This document shows, in pieces, positions 54,428 to 63,127 of a DNA stretch of 64,000 bases (its first letter is position 1; the number at the start of each line of letters is the position of its first letter). Made by a program: the position numbers and the translations under genes. Source of the stretch: Bacillus salipaludis (GTDB taxonomy: Bacteria > Bacillota > Bacilli > Bacillales_B > DSM-18226); assembly GCF_004358205.1 (NCBI RefSeq), contig NZ_SMYO01000007.1, positions 248,001-312,000 on the forward strand, given 5' to 3'. The notes under the pieces were generated by a model. The model was not told the origin of the DNA and ran no database searches. It saw only the letters and a list, made by a program, of their open reading frames with translations.

Positions 54428-55369
54428 ATGATTAAATCTGAGGTTTATATTTTGTCAGGATTTTTAGGGAGCGGGAAAACAACTTTATTAAAACGAATCC
54501 TTGAAGAGGAGCATAAGCAGGGAAGAAAAGTAGCTGTCATGATGAATGAGCTGGGGGAAGTTTCCATTGATTCCGATGTTGTGGATGAAGACGTTGCGTT
54601 AAAGGAATTACTTGGCGGCTGCATTTGTTGTTCGATTCAGGACAAGCTAGAGGCGCAGCTTCAAGGGTTATTAATCGATGAAAAACCAGATGTGATTTAT
54701 ATCGAAACAACGGGGGCAGCACATCCTGTAGAAGTGTTAGATGCGATTCTCTCACCGCTATTTGCAGATGCTTTGCATATTAAAGGTATTGTTACCACTG
54801 TTGATGGTTTAAGATGGTTGAATCGGAAATCAATGAGCCCTCAGCTTCAGCAGTTAATTCTAGAGCAAATTAGACACGCTGATTTCATTATCGTGAATAA
54901 AATGAGTGAATTATCAGAGTCGGAACAAGCGAAAATTACATTCGAAATCCAAGCATTAAATTCAAAAGCAAGATGCCTGCTTACGAACTATTCTCAGGTT
55001 TCGCTAAAACAGCTTAAAGAGATATCAGTTTCTTATCGAGATAAAACGAATACTCACCTAAGCCAGAAAAATTTAAATTTATCTACTTTTGTATACCGAT
55101 TTCAGGGTCCCGTCAGTCATTCCAGGTTTGAAGAGTTTTTAAAATCCTTGCCTGATACGATCTACCGAATTAAAGGATATCTAAAATTTGATTCAAAAAG
55201 CTATCCTTTTTTATTTCAATTCTCTTATGGAATGCCCTTATATATGAAGGAGCAAATGAATTTACCGTTAAACCTTGTTTTTATTGGGGAAAATATCGAT
55301 TGGGGCCAAATGAATACAGCACTAGAGAAGCTTGAAAATGAATTTGAAAATCAGCATATGGATGAATGA
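54428..55369 (+). CDS. CobW/COG0523-family GTPase (metallochaperone)
   Basis: The 313-residue G3E GTPase has Walker A GFLGSGKTT near 11-19 and the metal motif GGCICCSI near 64-71. NKMSE near 160 gives guanine specificity, and a CobW C-terminal domain follows (about 215-313). Such proteins deliver zinc or cobalt to target enzymes. No Zur box or partner gene is seen, so the metal cannot be stated. The ATG at 54428 has AGGGCAA upstream. Confidence 0.88.
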   Translation: MIKSEVYILSGFLGSGKTTLLKRILEEEHKQGRKVAVMMNELGEVSIDSDVVDEDVALKELLGGCICCSIQDKLEAQLQGLLIDEKPDVIYIETTGAAHPVEVLDAILSPLFADALHIKGIVTTVDGLRWLNRKSMSPQLQQLILEQIRHADFIIVNKMSELSESEQAKITFEIQALNSKARCLLTNYSQVSLKQLKEISVSYRDKTNTHLSQKNLNLSTFVYRFQGPVSHSRFEEFLKSLPDTIYRIKGYLKFDSKSYPFLFQFSYGMPLYMKEQMNLPLNLVFIGENIDWGQMNTALEKLENEFENQHMDE

Positions 55370-55430
55370 TATTTTAGTCTTCAGGTAACTCTTTAAATGT
55401 AGTTTATATTCCATGGAAATGGGGGGTTAC

Positions 55431-56249
55431 ATGAAGAAGGCAGCTGTGTTTATATTTTTTATGCTCATCCTCCTGAATGGTCAAGCGGTAAGTGCAGCGG
55501 AAATCAGTTATAAGATTGAAATGCTCCCTTGGAAAGATGTCAATCATATCTTACCGAAGTACACAAAGTTTATCGTGCTGGATGTGGATACAGGGAAAAA
55601 ATTTAAGGTGCAACGGCGTGCAGGCAGCCACCACGCGGACGTGCAGCCTTTGACTTCAAAGGATACTAAGATTATGAAAAAAATCTATGGGGGTAAATGG
55701 AGCTGGAAACGTCGTGCGATTATTGTTATTCATAAAGACCAGTGGATAGGCGCTTCAATGCATGGGATGCCACATGGTGCCGGAGCTTTGAAAAACAATT
55801 TTCCCGGACATTTCTGTATTCATTTTTATGGGAGTACGACACATCGGACGAACTCCATGGACTTATCTCATATGTTAATGATTTTAAAGGCATCAGGGAA
55901 ACTGGATGATTATTTCGAGAAGGCAAACCCATATGAGATCATAAATGCCTATATTGCAGGATTTATACAGCAGGATTCGAAAATTATTTCCACGCCTTCC
56001 TTGCAAAAAATTAAGTGGAAACCGGTCCTTATGAAAATTGATGCAGTTAGAATCTCAAGATTACCTATGCTTCCACCTGAGGATTTATCAGAACAAATTA
56101 GTTTGGATATTCCTATTGAAATTGATTGGTACATAAAAAATAGAGGAAGACAAACATTTAATGGGCAAATTCATATGGTGCGGTTTTCACCGATTGAGGG
56201 ATGGAAAATTGATTCAAAGCAATTTTTAAAAGATAATTATTTACAATAA
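55431..56249 (+). CDS. Secreted L,D-transpeptidase-like protein
   Basis: The 272-residue protein has a clear signal peptide (cleavage after AVSAA near 23). The block from SMHGMPHGAG to GHFCIHFYGSTTH (about 117-145) has a His, then CIH, reminiscent of the HG-x(n)-GCIR active site of YkuD-type enzymes. The usual SHGC spacing is not exact. A cell-wall role is likely but unproved. GGGGGGTT precedes the ATG at 55431. Confidence 0.65.
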   Translation: MKKAAVFIFFMLILLNGQAVSAAEISYKIEMLPWKDVNHILPKYTKFIVLDVDTGKKFKVQRRAGSHHADVQPLTSKDTKIMKKIYGGKWSWKRRAIIVIHKDQWIGASMHGMPHGAGALKNNFPGHFCIHFYGSTTHRTNSMDLSHMLMILKASGKLDDYFEKANPYEIINAYIAGFIQQDSKIISTPSLQKIKWKPVLMKIDAVRISRLPMLPPEDLSEQISLDIPIEIDWYIKNRGRQTFNGQIHMVRFSPIEGWKIDSKQFLKDNYLQ

Positions 56250-56267
56250 ATTCCTGTTATACTTGGT

Positions 56268-56398
56268 TGTTGATATCCGCTCCAGGCGCTTCGCTTTCCA
56301 TGGGCGGTTCGGGGAGCCTCCTCGTCGCTTCACTCCTGCGGGGTCTCCCCTGCCCCGTACTCCCACAGGAGTCTTCGCGCCTTCCGCTCCTATCAACA
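56268..56398. repeat. Structured intergenic repeat, copy 5
   Basis: An inverted full-length copy with TGTTGATA/TATCAACA ends and the GGGGAGCCTCCTCGTCGC and GGGGTCTCCCCTGCCCC core. It follows the stop codon of the transpeptidase-like gene by about 20 bp and may serve as its 3' end. Confidence 0.85.
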
Positions 56399-56493
56399 TT
56401 GTTTCAAAACTCAATATTGCTCTTTAAAAACTTTACCTACATTAAAAAAACACCTTTATAAATGAATAGGTCATTTATAAAGGTGTTCTTATT

Positions 56494-56736
56494 TTAAGGT
56501 TGTTGTCCAAATTTAATGAAGGTACGCTCATCTTCGATTAGTCCGCAAGCGCCGCATTGAATCCGGAATTCTGGGCCTTGATATGGGATATGAAAAGGTT
56601 CTAATTCCGTTTCACCATACTCTCTTACAACCACACCGGATTGTGGGTCAAGCTTAACCGAGTGTGCTACTTGTTCAATAATATTAAATCGACTTCGATT
56701 GGTTTTACAATTTGGACATTTATATGGGGTAGACAT
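56494..56736 (-). CDS. Small zinc-ribbon protein
   Basis: The 80-residue protein has two cysteine pairs, CPNC near 8-11 and CGAC near 62-65, joined by a beta-rich linker, as in a zinc ribbon. The family is unrecognised. AAAGGAG lies before the ATG. The gene is divergent from the small gene at 56832. Confidence 0.72.
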   Translation of the reverse strand: MSTPYKCPNCKTNRSRFNIIEQVAHSVKLDPQSGVVVREYGETELEPFHIPYQGPEFRIQCGACGLIEDERTFIKFGQQP

Positions 56737-56831
56737 ATATTTCTCCTTTCAAAAATGGTCCTTTTTATTTTTTACAAAATACAAGGAAATATGTAACAAT
56801 GAGCATAAGGGTGATGATTGGGGTGATATAA

Positions 56832-57110
56832 ATGCCAACTGGGTTGGAGTTTTTTGATCGGTTATTGCATGAATATCGAAAGGTATGGAATAATCGTTTA
56901 TTAAACGTGGAAAATCAGAACAGTGAGGAAATTTTGAAGGATGCGATAAAAAGAGAATTATTAGATGAAAACTCGCACCCTAGGGTTCGGAAAAACAGAT
57001 ATGAAAAATATTATTCTGCTATCAAAAGATTAGTGGATTCAAATATTTCCACTGAAACAAAAGTTCATTTAATTGAGGTTCATAATCAAATGATGGATGA
57101 ATTAAAATAA
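56832..57110 (+). CDS. Small helical hypothetical protein
   Basis: The 92-residue protein is charged and predicted helical, with no membrane segment. GGGGTGAT lies before the ATG. I do not recognise its family. It ends at a terminator shared with the Hsp20-like gene on the other strand. Confidence 0.68.
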   Translation: MPTGLEFFDRLLHEYRKVWNNRLLNVENQNSEEILKDAIKRELLDENSHPRVRKNRYEKYYSAIKRLVDSNISTETKVHLIEVHNQMMDELK

Positions 57111-57112
57111 AA

Positions 57113-57135
57113 AGACAGCCCATTCGCGGCTGTCT
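57113..57135. terminator. Bidirectional terminator
   Basis: Perfect 8-bp arms AGACAGCC/GGCTGTCT between two convergent genes; its minus side lies just before the Hsp20 stop codon region. Confidence 0.75.
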
Positions 57136-57141
57136 GCTTCT

Positions 57142-57618
57142 TCATTCTGGAGTAAGTTGATCGAATGTAATGGGAATCGTCTCGATTTCCTCTTTATTGA
57201 TTGGCATGAAAATAAACAATAATCCATTTCGTATTTCTGTCCGAATTTGAGTTGTTTTAATGGGAAAGGGGAGGATTATTTCCTTTTTAAATGTCTGATT
57301 TGCTCTTTCCTTAATAAAATATTTTCTTCCTTCCTGTAAGGTTTTAAATTCTCCTGTCATCGTCAATAGCTGTTGATTGACAGTAATATGAAGATCTTCC
57401 TTACGCATCCCCGGAATTTCGGCTTCAATCACAAGCACATCATCCGTTTCATATAAATCGCATTTTGGAAAAGAACTCTGTATTTTTGTAAAGGGGCTAA
57501 TGGAGGGACTCTTTATGACTTTTTCAACACTTTTTTCATCAAAGATTTGCTCCCAAAAATTATCACCTTGAAATTTTTGGGTCAATTCCAGCCATTTTTT
57601 AAGTTTATCCATTTCCAT
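57142..57618 (-). CDS. Hsp20/alpha-crystallin family small heat-shock protein
   Basis: The 158-residue protein has an alpha-crystallin domain (about 55-150) with DVLVIEAEIPGMRKEDLHI near 62 and an FKKEIILPFPI strand near 111. Small heat-shock proteins hold unfolding proteins; in Bacillus several are spore-coat components. GAGGTGG lies before the ATG at 57618. No CIRCE or CtsR site was seen. A second Hsp20-like gene lies 60 bp upstream. Confidence 0.85.
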   Translation of the reverse strand: MEMDKLKKWLELTQKFQGDNFWEQIFDEKSVEKVIKSPSISPFTKIQSSFPKCDLYETDDVLVIEAEIPGMRKEDLHITVNQQLLTMTGEFKTLQEGRKYFIKERANQTFKKEIILPFPIKTTQIRTEIRNGLLFIFMPINKEEIETIPITFDQLTPE

Positions 57619-57681
57619 TCCAACCACCACCTCTAATTCATCATATTTTACTGGAACAAAAACATACCATAAAAATAGATG

Positions 57682-58170
57682 CTACATTATTTCTGTCACA
57701 TCAATTTGAGAAAACTGCATATCGATATTTTTGGGAATTCTTACTTCTAGAGTCCCATCCTTATAATTCGCTGAAGCACCTTTCTTTCTAACAATCGCCG
57801 GAAGGGTAATCGTATGTTTATCTTCATATTGGGGGATATGGTCGACAATAAGCTGATTGGAGGTATGGTAAATACGCAGCTGCTTGAGCCATTCCTCACT
57901 TTTAATCGCAATCCGCACGTAAACAAAGTCATGTGTTTCAAATGCCGAGGAATTCAATGTACCTGTAGCGCTCTGCTGCTGGGTAGTGCCAGCTGAAGCG
58001 AATCCATTAAACATTTCGTTTGGGTTCATCATTCCACGCATGCTGCCGGGTATTACCTTTCCAATGAGGTCCTGGACATAATTATTGATTTCTTCTGGTT
58101 TCATGTTTTGCAGGTTATTCTTCATATCCTTATTAAAAGGGAACATATTCCATGGGAACATTTTTTTCAT
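57682..58170 (-). CDS. Hsp20-like protein, possibly spore-associated
   Basis: The 162-residue protein has a Met-, Asn- and Phe-rich N-terminus (MKKMFPWNMFPFNKDMKNN). A diverged alpha-crystallin fold follows (about 72-162, DFVYVRIAIKSEEW, HTITLPAIVRKKG, GTLEVRIPK). It resembles coat-associated members such as GerT or CotP in style, without a firm match. AAAGGATG precedes the ATG. It probably shares a transcript with the downstream Hsp20 gene. Confidence 0.75.
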   Translation of the reverse strand: MKKMFPWNMFPFNKDMKNNLQNMKPEEINNYVQDLIGKVIPGSMRGMMNPNEMFNGFASAGTTQQQSATGTLNSSAFETHDFVYVRIAIKSEEWLKQLRIYHTSNQLIVDHIPQYEDKHTITLPAIVRKKGASANYKDGTLEVRIPKNIDMQFSQIDVTEIM

Positions 58171-58264
58171 CCTTTCAACTGCCTGAAAAGGGCCTTATTC
58201 GTCCTACCACATACTATGCTAGCAAACGCCTATCCGTTATTAAAACCTGCTTTTCTTATTTAAA

Positions 58265-58390
58265 TCAAAGGCTGGGTTAAAGGCCAATGTTTTTATTTTA
58301 CATCGTTGATTGGAGCGACGAGGAGGATCCCCGGTCAGCCCATGGAAAAAGAAGCGCCTGGAGCGGAAATCAACAACCAGGTTTAACATG
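58265..58390. repeat. Structured intergenic repeat, copy 6, internally deleted
   Basis: The core (58305-58374) keeps both ends, GTTGATTGGAGCG and CTGGAGCGGAAATCAAC, but lacks about 55 bp of the middle. The junction joins GGAGCG directly to ACGAGGAGG, a place where full copies have AGCG twice. The outer flanks GGTTAAAGG and CCAGGTTTAACA match those of copy 1. Confidence 0.8.
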
Positions 58391-58487
58391 TCAAATTCAT
58401 AAGGTAATGTTTAAAATTTGCATATATAATCAAATCTTTTTAACATATAGTATAAAGATAAATTGGAAAATAGAGAGGTAATGGTGT

Positions 58488-59282
58488 GTGAAGAAAAAAA
58501 CTGCTTTGATTACCGGAGGGGCAACCGGCATTGGAAAAATTACTGCTTTACAACTTGCAGAAAAAGGGTATCAGTTGATTATTAATTATCGAAGCAGTGA
58601 ATTGGAAGCAAAAGAACTTGCAAAGCAGCTCGAGGAAAGTTTTGGAACCGATTGCCTGTTACTTCAAGGGGATGTGGCCAAACAAGAAGATTGTATCCGA
58701 ATGGTCCACCAAGCATTAACAAGATTTTCTTCGATTGATGTTTTAATCCATAATGCAGGGCCATACATACACGAAAGAAAAAAACTAACGGATTATTCAT
58801 TCGAAGAATGGAATTATTTATTAAATGGAAATTTGTCAGCTGTTTTTAATTTATCAAAGCTGACCATACCTATTATGAGAAAAAATAAATGGGGAAGAAT
58901 TATTACAATGGGGTTTGACAGGGTCGAAACAGCGCCTGGTTGGATTTATCGTTCTGCTTTTGCTGCAGCAAAAACGGGTCTAGCATCCTTGACAAGAACG
59001 ATTGCCATTGAGGAAATGATAAACGGGATTACGGCCAATATGGTAAGTCCAGGGGATATTAGCACCGAATGGAAGGAAAAAACAATTGAACAAGCCTTTT
59101 CTTCTGATAATAGTCTTACTTCAGTCGGGAGATCAGGGACAGGTGAAGATATTGCAAGAGTGATTTCTTTTCTCGTCGATGAAAATTCAAGTTTTATAAC
59201 CGGGAGTATTATCCCTGTGACCGGGGGAATAGATGTATTGGGAAAAGCATTGAAAGACGAACATAATATAAAAGAGTCCTGA
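58488..59282 (+). CDS. SDR-family protein with altered active site
   Basis: The 264-residue protein has the Rossmann cofactor motif TGGATGIGK near 7-15 and NAGPY near 91. The catalytic YxxxK is F158-A-A-A-K162, and the usual catalytic serine before it is missing (ITMGFDRVETAP). The rest (NMVSPGDIST, GSIIPVTGG) is ordinary FabG-like. It may bind NAD(P)H without classical oxidoreductase activity. GTG is the start, with AGAGGTAA upstream. Confidence 0.82.
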   Translation: MKKKTALITGGATGIGKITALQLAEKGYQLIINYRSSELEAKELAKQLEESFGTDCLLLQGDVAKQEDCIRMVHQALTRFSSIDVLIHNAGPYIHERKKLTDYSFEEWNYLLNGNLSAVFNLSKLTIPIMRKNKWGRIITMGFDRVETAPGWIYRSAFAAAKTGLASLTRTIAIEEMINGITANMVSPGDISTEWKEKTIEQAFSSDNSLTSVGRSGTGEDIARVISFLVDENSSFITGSIIPVTGGIDVLGKALKDEHNIKES

Positions 59283-59303
59283 CCAAAATCATTAGGACTC
59301 TTT
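59272..59303. terminator. Terminator shared by SDR and MATE genes
   Basis: AAGAGTCCT/AGGACTCTT arms (59272-59280 and 59294-59302) cover the SDR stop codon and the end of the MATE gene. Confidence 0.75.
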
Positions 59304-60659
59304 TTGTATGTTTGCTTGATTCGCGGTTTTTTGAACCCAAAGTAAACGTAATAAAAGACAAATTGCTCCGACTGCGAGTCCCGCAATCAAACCGATCCAA
59401 TAACCAAATGCACCCAGATCAGTATAAACTGCCATTACATATCCAAGTGGGAGGCCGATTACCCAATAGGATAGAAGAGAGGCTAAGAAGGTAATATTTA
59501 CGTCCTTATACCCTCGTAGTGCACCTTGGATTGGTGCCTGGATGGCATCAGATAATTGAAAGAATAACGCGTAAAGCAAAAATTTCGCCGTTAATTTTAA
59601 AACCACTGGATCTGTCGTATAAATTCCCGCAATATCATAGCGGAATAGCAGTAAGATTATTCCGCATAACCCTGCCAGTAAAATTGCGATTCCAACTCCA
59701 AGCCAGCTGTATTCCTTTGCATCCTGATTTCTTTTGGCGCCAATTTCAAAGCCGACCAAGATGGTTAAGGCCATGGAGATGCTGAGAGGAAGCATATACA
59801 AAAATGAAGCAAAATTTAATGCTGACTGATGGCTGGCTATTGTATTGGTATCAAAAGTACTCATTAGCAAAGTAACAGCAGCAAAAATGCTGGTTTCAAA
59901 AAAAATCGAAAAACCAATAGGAATGCCAATTTTTAATATTTCCTTTGATCTTGAAAGGGATATTTTATGAAAGTGGCGGAAAATACCAAAATTTGAAAAT
60001 GGTTGATTCGTACAGATGATAAAAATCGAAATACAAGTAATCAGCCAATAGGTAATCGCTGTTGCAACACCTGCTCCAATTCCTCCAAGTTCAGGGAAAC
60101 CAAATTTTCCATAAATCAACAGATAATTAAAGACAACATTAATCGGAAGTGAAGTTAAAGTAATGACCATCGTAACACGCGTTTTCCCAAGCGCATCAAT
60201 AAATGATCTTAATACGTTATAAGCGAAAAGTGGGATCATTCCAAAGCTTAAGGCAGCAAGATAGTCATGGGCTACTTTCCGAACATGTGGTTCAAGGCTC
60301 ATACCGTTTAAAATGGGGTCAAGAATGATAGCGCCTATAGCGATAACGATAATGGCAATGATTACAGATAAATAAAGTCCTTGAAACACAGAGTGTGCAA
60401 CCTTATCCTGCTGTTTCGCCCCATTTAATTGCGCAACTATCGGCGTAACGGCCAACAATATTCCACTAAGTCCAGTAAATACCGGAACCCACAGGGAGGA
60501 ACCTATTGCAACACCTGCCAAATCGGATGGGCTGTAATGCCCGGACATGGTTACATCAAAAAAGTTCATTGAAAAAAGCCCAAGCTGGGTAATCAGAATC
60601 GGGAATAAAATATAAATTAATTGTTTTAACTTTTGCTTCTTTGTAATGGTTTGTTTCAA
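59292..60659 (-). CDS. MATE-family multidrug efflux transporter
   Basis: The 455-residue protein has 12 membrane helices in two halves, as in NorM/MdtK-type pumps that export cationic drugs in exchange for Na+ or H+. Typical features are MNFFDVTMSGHYSPSDLAGVAIGSSLW near 28 and a second ALGKTRVTMVITL-type block near 158. GAAGATGGAGAAA lies before the ATG. No riboswitch was recognised upstream. Confidence 0.92.
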   Translation of the reverse strand: MKQTITKKQKLKQLIYILFPILITQLGLFSMNFFDVTMSGHYSPSDLAGVAIGSSLWVPVFTGLSGILLAVTPIVAQLNGAKQQDKVAHSVFQGLYLSVIIAIIVIAIGAIILDPILNGMSLEPHVRKVAHDYLAALSFGMIPLFAYNVLRSFIDALGKTRVTMVITLTSLPINVVFNYLLIYGKFGFPELGGIGAGVATAITYWLITCISIFIICTNQPFSNFGIFRHFHKISLSRSKEILKIGIPIGFSIFFETSIFAAVTLLMSTFDTNTIASHQSALNFASFLYMLPLSISMALTILVGFEIGAKRNQDAKEYSWLGVGIAILLAGLCGIILLLFRYDIAGIYTTDPVVLKLTAKFLLYALFFQLSDAIQAPIQGALRGYKDVNITFLASLLSYWVIGLPLGYVMAVYTDLGAFGYWIGLIAGLAVGAICLLLRLLWVQKTANQANIQKES

Positions 60660-60895
60660 TTTTTAGTTTCTCCATCTTCTTTAGGTTACAAAGAGTTATT
60701 ATATCATGGAACCTATTCCAGTGGTTTACAAAGATATCGTTAACAAGCTGTTTTTCTGTCTTAAAAAACATACCCAATGTACAAAGGATATACAAACTGC
60801 TTTTACAATTTTTCGAACAATTTGATTACAAGGAATGAAAATGGATTATTTTGCGGATAATAGTTGTGTATCATCTATGGAAAGGAGCAAAGAAA

Positions 60896-61054
60896 ATGAG
60901 CTTTAATATTAATCGTATTAATCCTAATCAAACCCAGGTATTTTTTCATGATGGTCGATTTGAAACGTTAACGAATGAGGAATTAGAAGAATTTTTGCTC
61001 CAGATGGGTATAAGTGAAGTAGATGGAACAACCGAACAAAGCGTAATAGATTAA
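60896..61054 (+). CDS. Small acidic hypothetical protein
   Basis: From the ATG at 60896, behind AAAGGAGCA, the product has 52 residues. It is acidic, with the pattern RFETLTNEELEEFLLQMGIS. The family is unrecognised. A terminator-like hairpin follows. Confidence 0.65.
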   Translation: MSFNINRINPNQTQVFFHDGRFETLTNEELEEFLLQMGISEVDGTTEQSVID

Positions 61055-61069
61055 CGAAAGTAAGATGAT

Positions 61070-61100
61070 GACTATGCACCCAAGGGCGCTAGTCTTTTTT
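61070..61100 (+). terminator. Terminator
   Basis: Imperfect GACTATGCACC/GGGCGCTAGTC-type stem with six T residues. Confidence 0.6.
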
Positions 61101-61108
61101 CTTGTAAA

Positions 61109-61138
61109 AAAAGCAATCGGCGGTGGCCGATTGCTTTT
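61109..61138 (-). terminator. Terminator of the GNAT gene
   Basis: Perfect 12-bp arms AAAAGCAATCGG/CCGATTGCTTTT overlap the end of the GNAT gene. Confidence 0.82.
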
Positions 61139-61697
61139 ATGCTTCCAATAAATGAGTGGAATCTGTTTGAAGAGAGTCGTTTCTCATTATATAGAAGGTA
61201 TATTGATCTTTTGGAATTTCATATAAATCGTAAACCTCACCATTGGCATTTAATTGCTCATACAGTGATTTTCGTGTTTCATTTGCTTTTATGACATATG
61301 GTAGTTTTTCCGCTGCTTTAATCGAACGGATATTGATCTTACGGATTCGCATATAAATCGTTTCAATTCCCATTTCGTAGAAAAGCTCACTGAAAAAAGC
61401 TTCTTTCGCAGGATTATTATACCCTTTTCCATGATAAGGTTTGCCTAGCCAGGTTCCCAAAAATCCGGCATTTTCTTCAATATCAAATAGATTAATTGTA
61501 CCAATAGGGGAACCCCATTCATCAAGAATAGTGCGGGAGATTAATTCACCACGTTCTTCAGCTTCAATGGTTTTCTTTGTCACGAATAAGAATTCGTCAT
61601 AGGATGCTGCTTTTTGGCGAACAAAAGGGAAGACATCTGGATGCGTCATTAGTTCATAAAGTGTGTGGCTGTCGTGAAGATCTCTTTTCTTCAGCAT
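61137..61697 (-). CDS. GNAT-family N-acetyltransferase (RimJ/RimL type)
   Basis: The 186-residue protein has the GNAT-3 fold. GTWLGKPYHGKGYNNPAKEAFF near 81 is the acetyl-CoA loop and IRKINIRSIKAAEKL near 116 is typical of RimJ/RimL-like enzymes, which acetylate protein N-termini or small amines. GGAGGG lies seven bases before the ATG at 61697. The structured element at 61746 is in its 5' leader region. Confidence 0.85.
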   Translation of the reverse strand: MLKKRDLHDSHTLYELMTHPDVFPFVRQKAASYDEFLFVTKKTIEAEERGELISRTILDEWGSPIGTINLFDIEENAGFLGTWLGKPYHGKGYNNPAKEAFFSELFYEMGIETIYMRIRKINIRSIKAAEKLPYVIKANETRKSLYEQLNANGEVYDLYEIPKDQYTFYIMRNDSLQTDSTHLLEA

Positions 61698-61745
61698 GAA
61701 TATCCCTCCATTAGGGCAATCCGATCCCATGTCAAAAGAAAACGG

Positions 61746-61833
61746 CCCACCCTCGAAATTTTTTATTAGAATTGCTAAAAAATTTCGGGGTGGGAATCGA
61801 ACCCACTAGAACCAGTATACTGGTGGCGCACCA
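61746..61833 (-). ncRNA. Structured RNA-like element with tRNA T-arm-like hairpin
   Basis: A 19/20-bp stem (61746-61765 with 61776-61794) ends in GGGTGGG. The same bases also form GTGGG-7 nt-CCCAC (61790-61806), which on the minus strand reads GTGGGTTCGATTCCCAC, a perfect tRNA T-arm. Next, ACCAGTATACTGGT (61811-61824) and TGGTGGCGCACCA (61821-61833) are overlapping hairpins. No full tRNA can be folded. It lies between the amidohydrolase and GNAT genes and could be a leader or a 3' end. Confidence 0.45.
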
Positions 61834-61990
61834 TTTGCCTTCCCTATATCATTTTTTTTGAAAAATAAAGATTAAAATAGTCCCCCAAATTCAAGTTACC
61901 ATTAGTATCATCAAAAGTATGATACCATAAAAAAAAGCGAAAAATAAATAGGTTTTTGTTTGTTTTTAAGTGAAATTTTTTTCCAATTTT

Positions 61991-63127
61991 CTACAAAGTT
62001 TTTGCCTCTTCGAAAACCATTTCTCCACCTATCATTGTCCATTTTGGTTTTGCTAGATAATGGAAAGGATGGTGGCTCCATAATACAAGGTCAGCATCTT
62101 TTCCTTCTTCAATACTTCCGAGACGGTCATCAATTTTTAAATTTTTTGCTGGAAAAATCGTAATCCCCTCTAATGCTTTTTGTTCCGGAAGACCTTCTCT
62201 TACTGCAATTCCTGCACAAATATTCAAATATTGAATCGGAGTATAAGGGTGATCTGTGGTAATGGAAACTTCTACCCCATTATTGGTAAGTTCCTGATAA
62301 GTTTTCCATGTTTTATTTTTTAGTTCAACCTTGGACCTCCTTGTTAAGGTTGGGCCAACGGATACTTTTAGGTTCATCCCTGCTAATTCATTTGCAATTA
62401 AATGCCCCTCTGTACAATGCTCAATTCTCAGGTCCAGATTAAATTCTTCCGCAAAACGGGTGGCTGTAATGATATCGTCCGCCCGGTGGGCATGGATTCG
62501 AACGGGGATCTCCCTTTTTAATGCCATTACAATGGGTGCAATCCTTAGATCTTCTGGGTTATCGGCGTAAATGGCCTGATAAAATGCTTCGCGGAGCTTG
62601 CCCATGATTCCCATCCTCGTAATGGAGTCGCTATTTCCATGGCTGTGGATTCTTTTTGGGTTTTCACCTAGAGCGATTTTTAATCCCGCAATCTCTTGAA
62701 TAAGCATTTTTTTAATATTTTTGCCCGTTGTTTTTATCACCGATGTGGTCCCTCCGATGATATTTGCGCTTCCCGGCATAATATGAACGGTTGTAATCCC
62801 GCTCCGAACAGCATCCGTAAATGCGGCATCTAACGGATAGGCACCGTCGAAAGCACGTATATGCGGGGTTAGGGCCTCTGCTGTTTCATTCGCATCGTTT
62901 CCCGCCCAGCCCGTACCTTCGTCATAAAGTCCAAGATGTGTATGGACATCAATAAAACCTGGTAAAAGATAGGCATTTCCACAATCAATTATTTTAACTT
63001 CTAAATCGGTGATGATATGCTGTCCAACTTTAGCGATTTTTCCATCTTCAATTAAAACATCCCCTGAATGAATAGGGGTGTCGGTAATCGGATATACCGT
63101 TGCATTCTTCAAAAGTATTTTCGTCAT
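61991..63127 (-). CDS. Imidazolonepropionase-like metal-dependent amidohydrolase
   Basis: The 378-residue enzyme has the amidohydrolase fold. DVHTHLG near 59-65 provides metal ligands, HAHRADD near 207 and EHCTEGH near 232 more His ligands, and TTDHPYTP near 284 the catalytic Asp. Its group (COG1228) cleaves cyclic amides or dipeptides; the substrate is unknown. The ATG at 63127 follows GAAAGG. The longer ORF upstream does not belong to the family. Confidence 0.87.
   Translation of the reverse strand: MTKILLKNATVYPITDTPIHSGDVLIEDGKIAKVGQHIITDLEVKIIDCGNAYLLPGFIDVHTHLGLYDEGTGWAGNDANETAEALTPHIRAFDGAYPLDAAFTDAVRSGITTVHIMPGSANIIGGTTSVIKTTGKNIKKMLIQEIAGLKIALGENPKRIHSHGNSDSITRMGIMGKLREAFYQAIYADNPEDLRIAPIVMALKREIPVRIHAHRADDIITATRFAEEFNLDLRIEHCTEGHLIANELAGMNLKVSVGPTLTRRSKVELKNKTWKTYQELTNNGVEVSITTDHPYTPIQYLNICAGIAVREGLPEQKALEGITIFPAKNLKIDDRLGSIEEGKDADLVLWSHHPFHYLAKPKWTMIGGEMVFEEAKTL

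Noticed and set aside
61746..61860. A tRNA gene on the minus strand.
   Set aside because: Only the T-arm fits; no D-arm, anticodon arm or acceptor stem of the right spacing can be formed.
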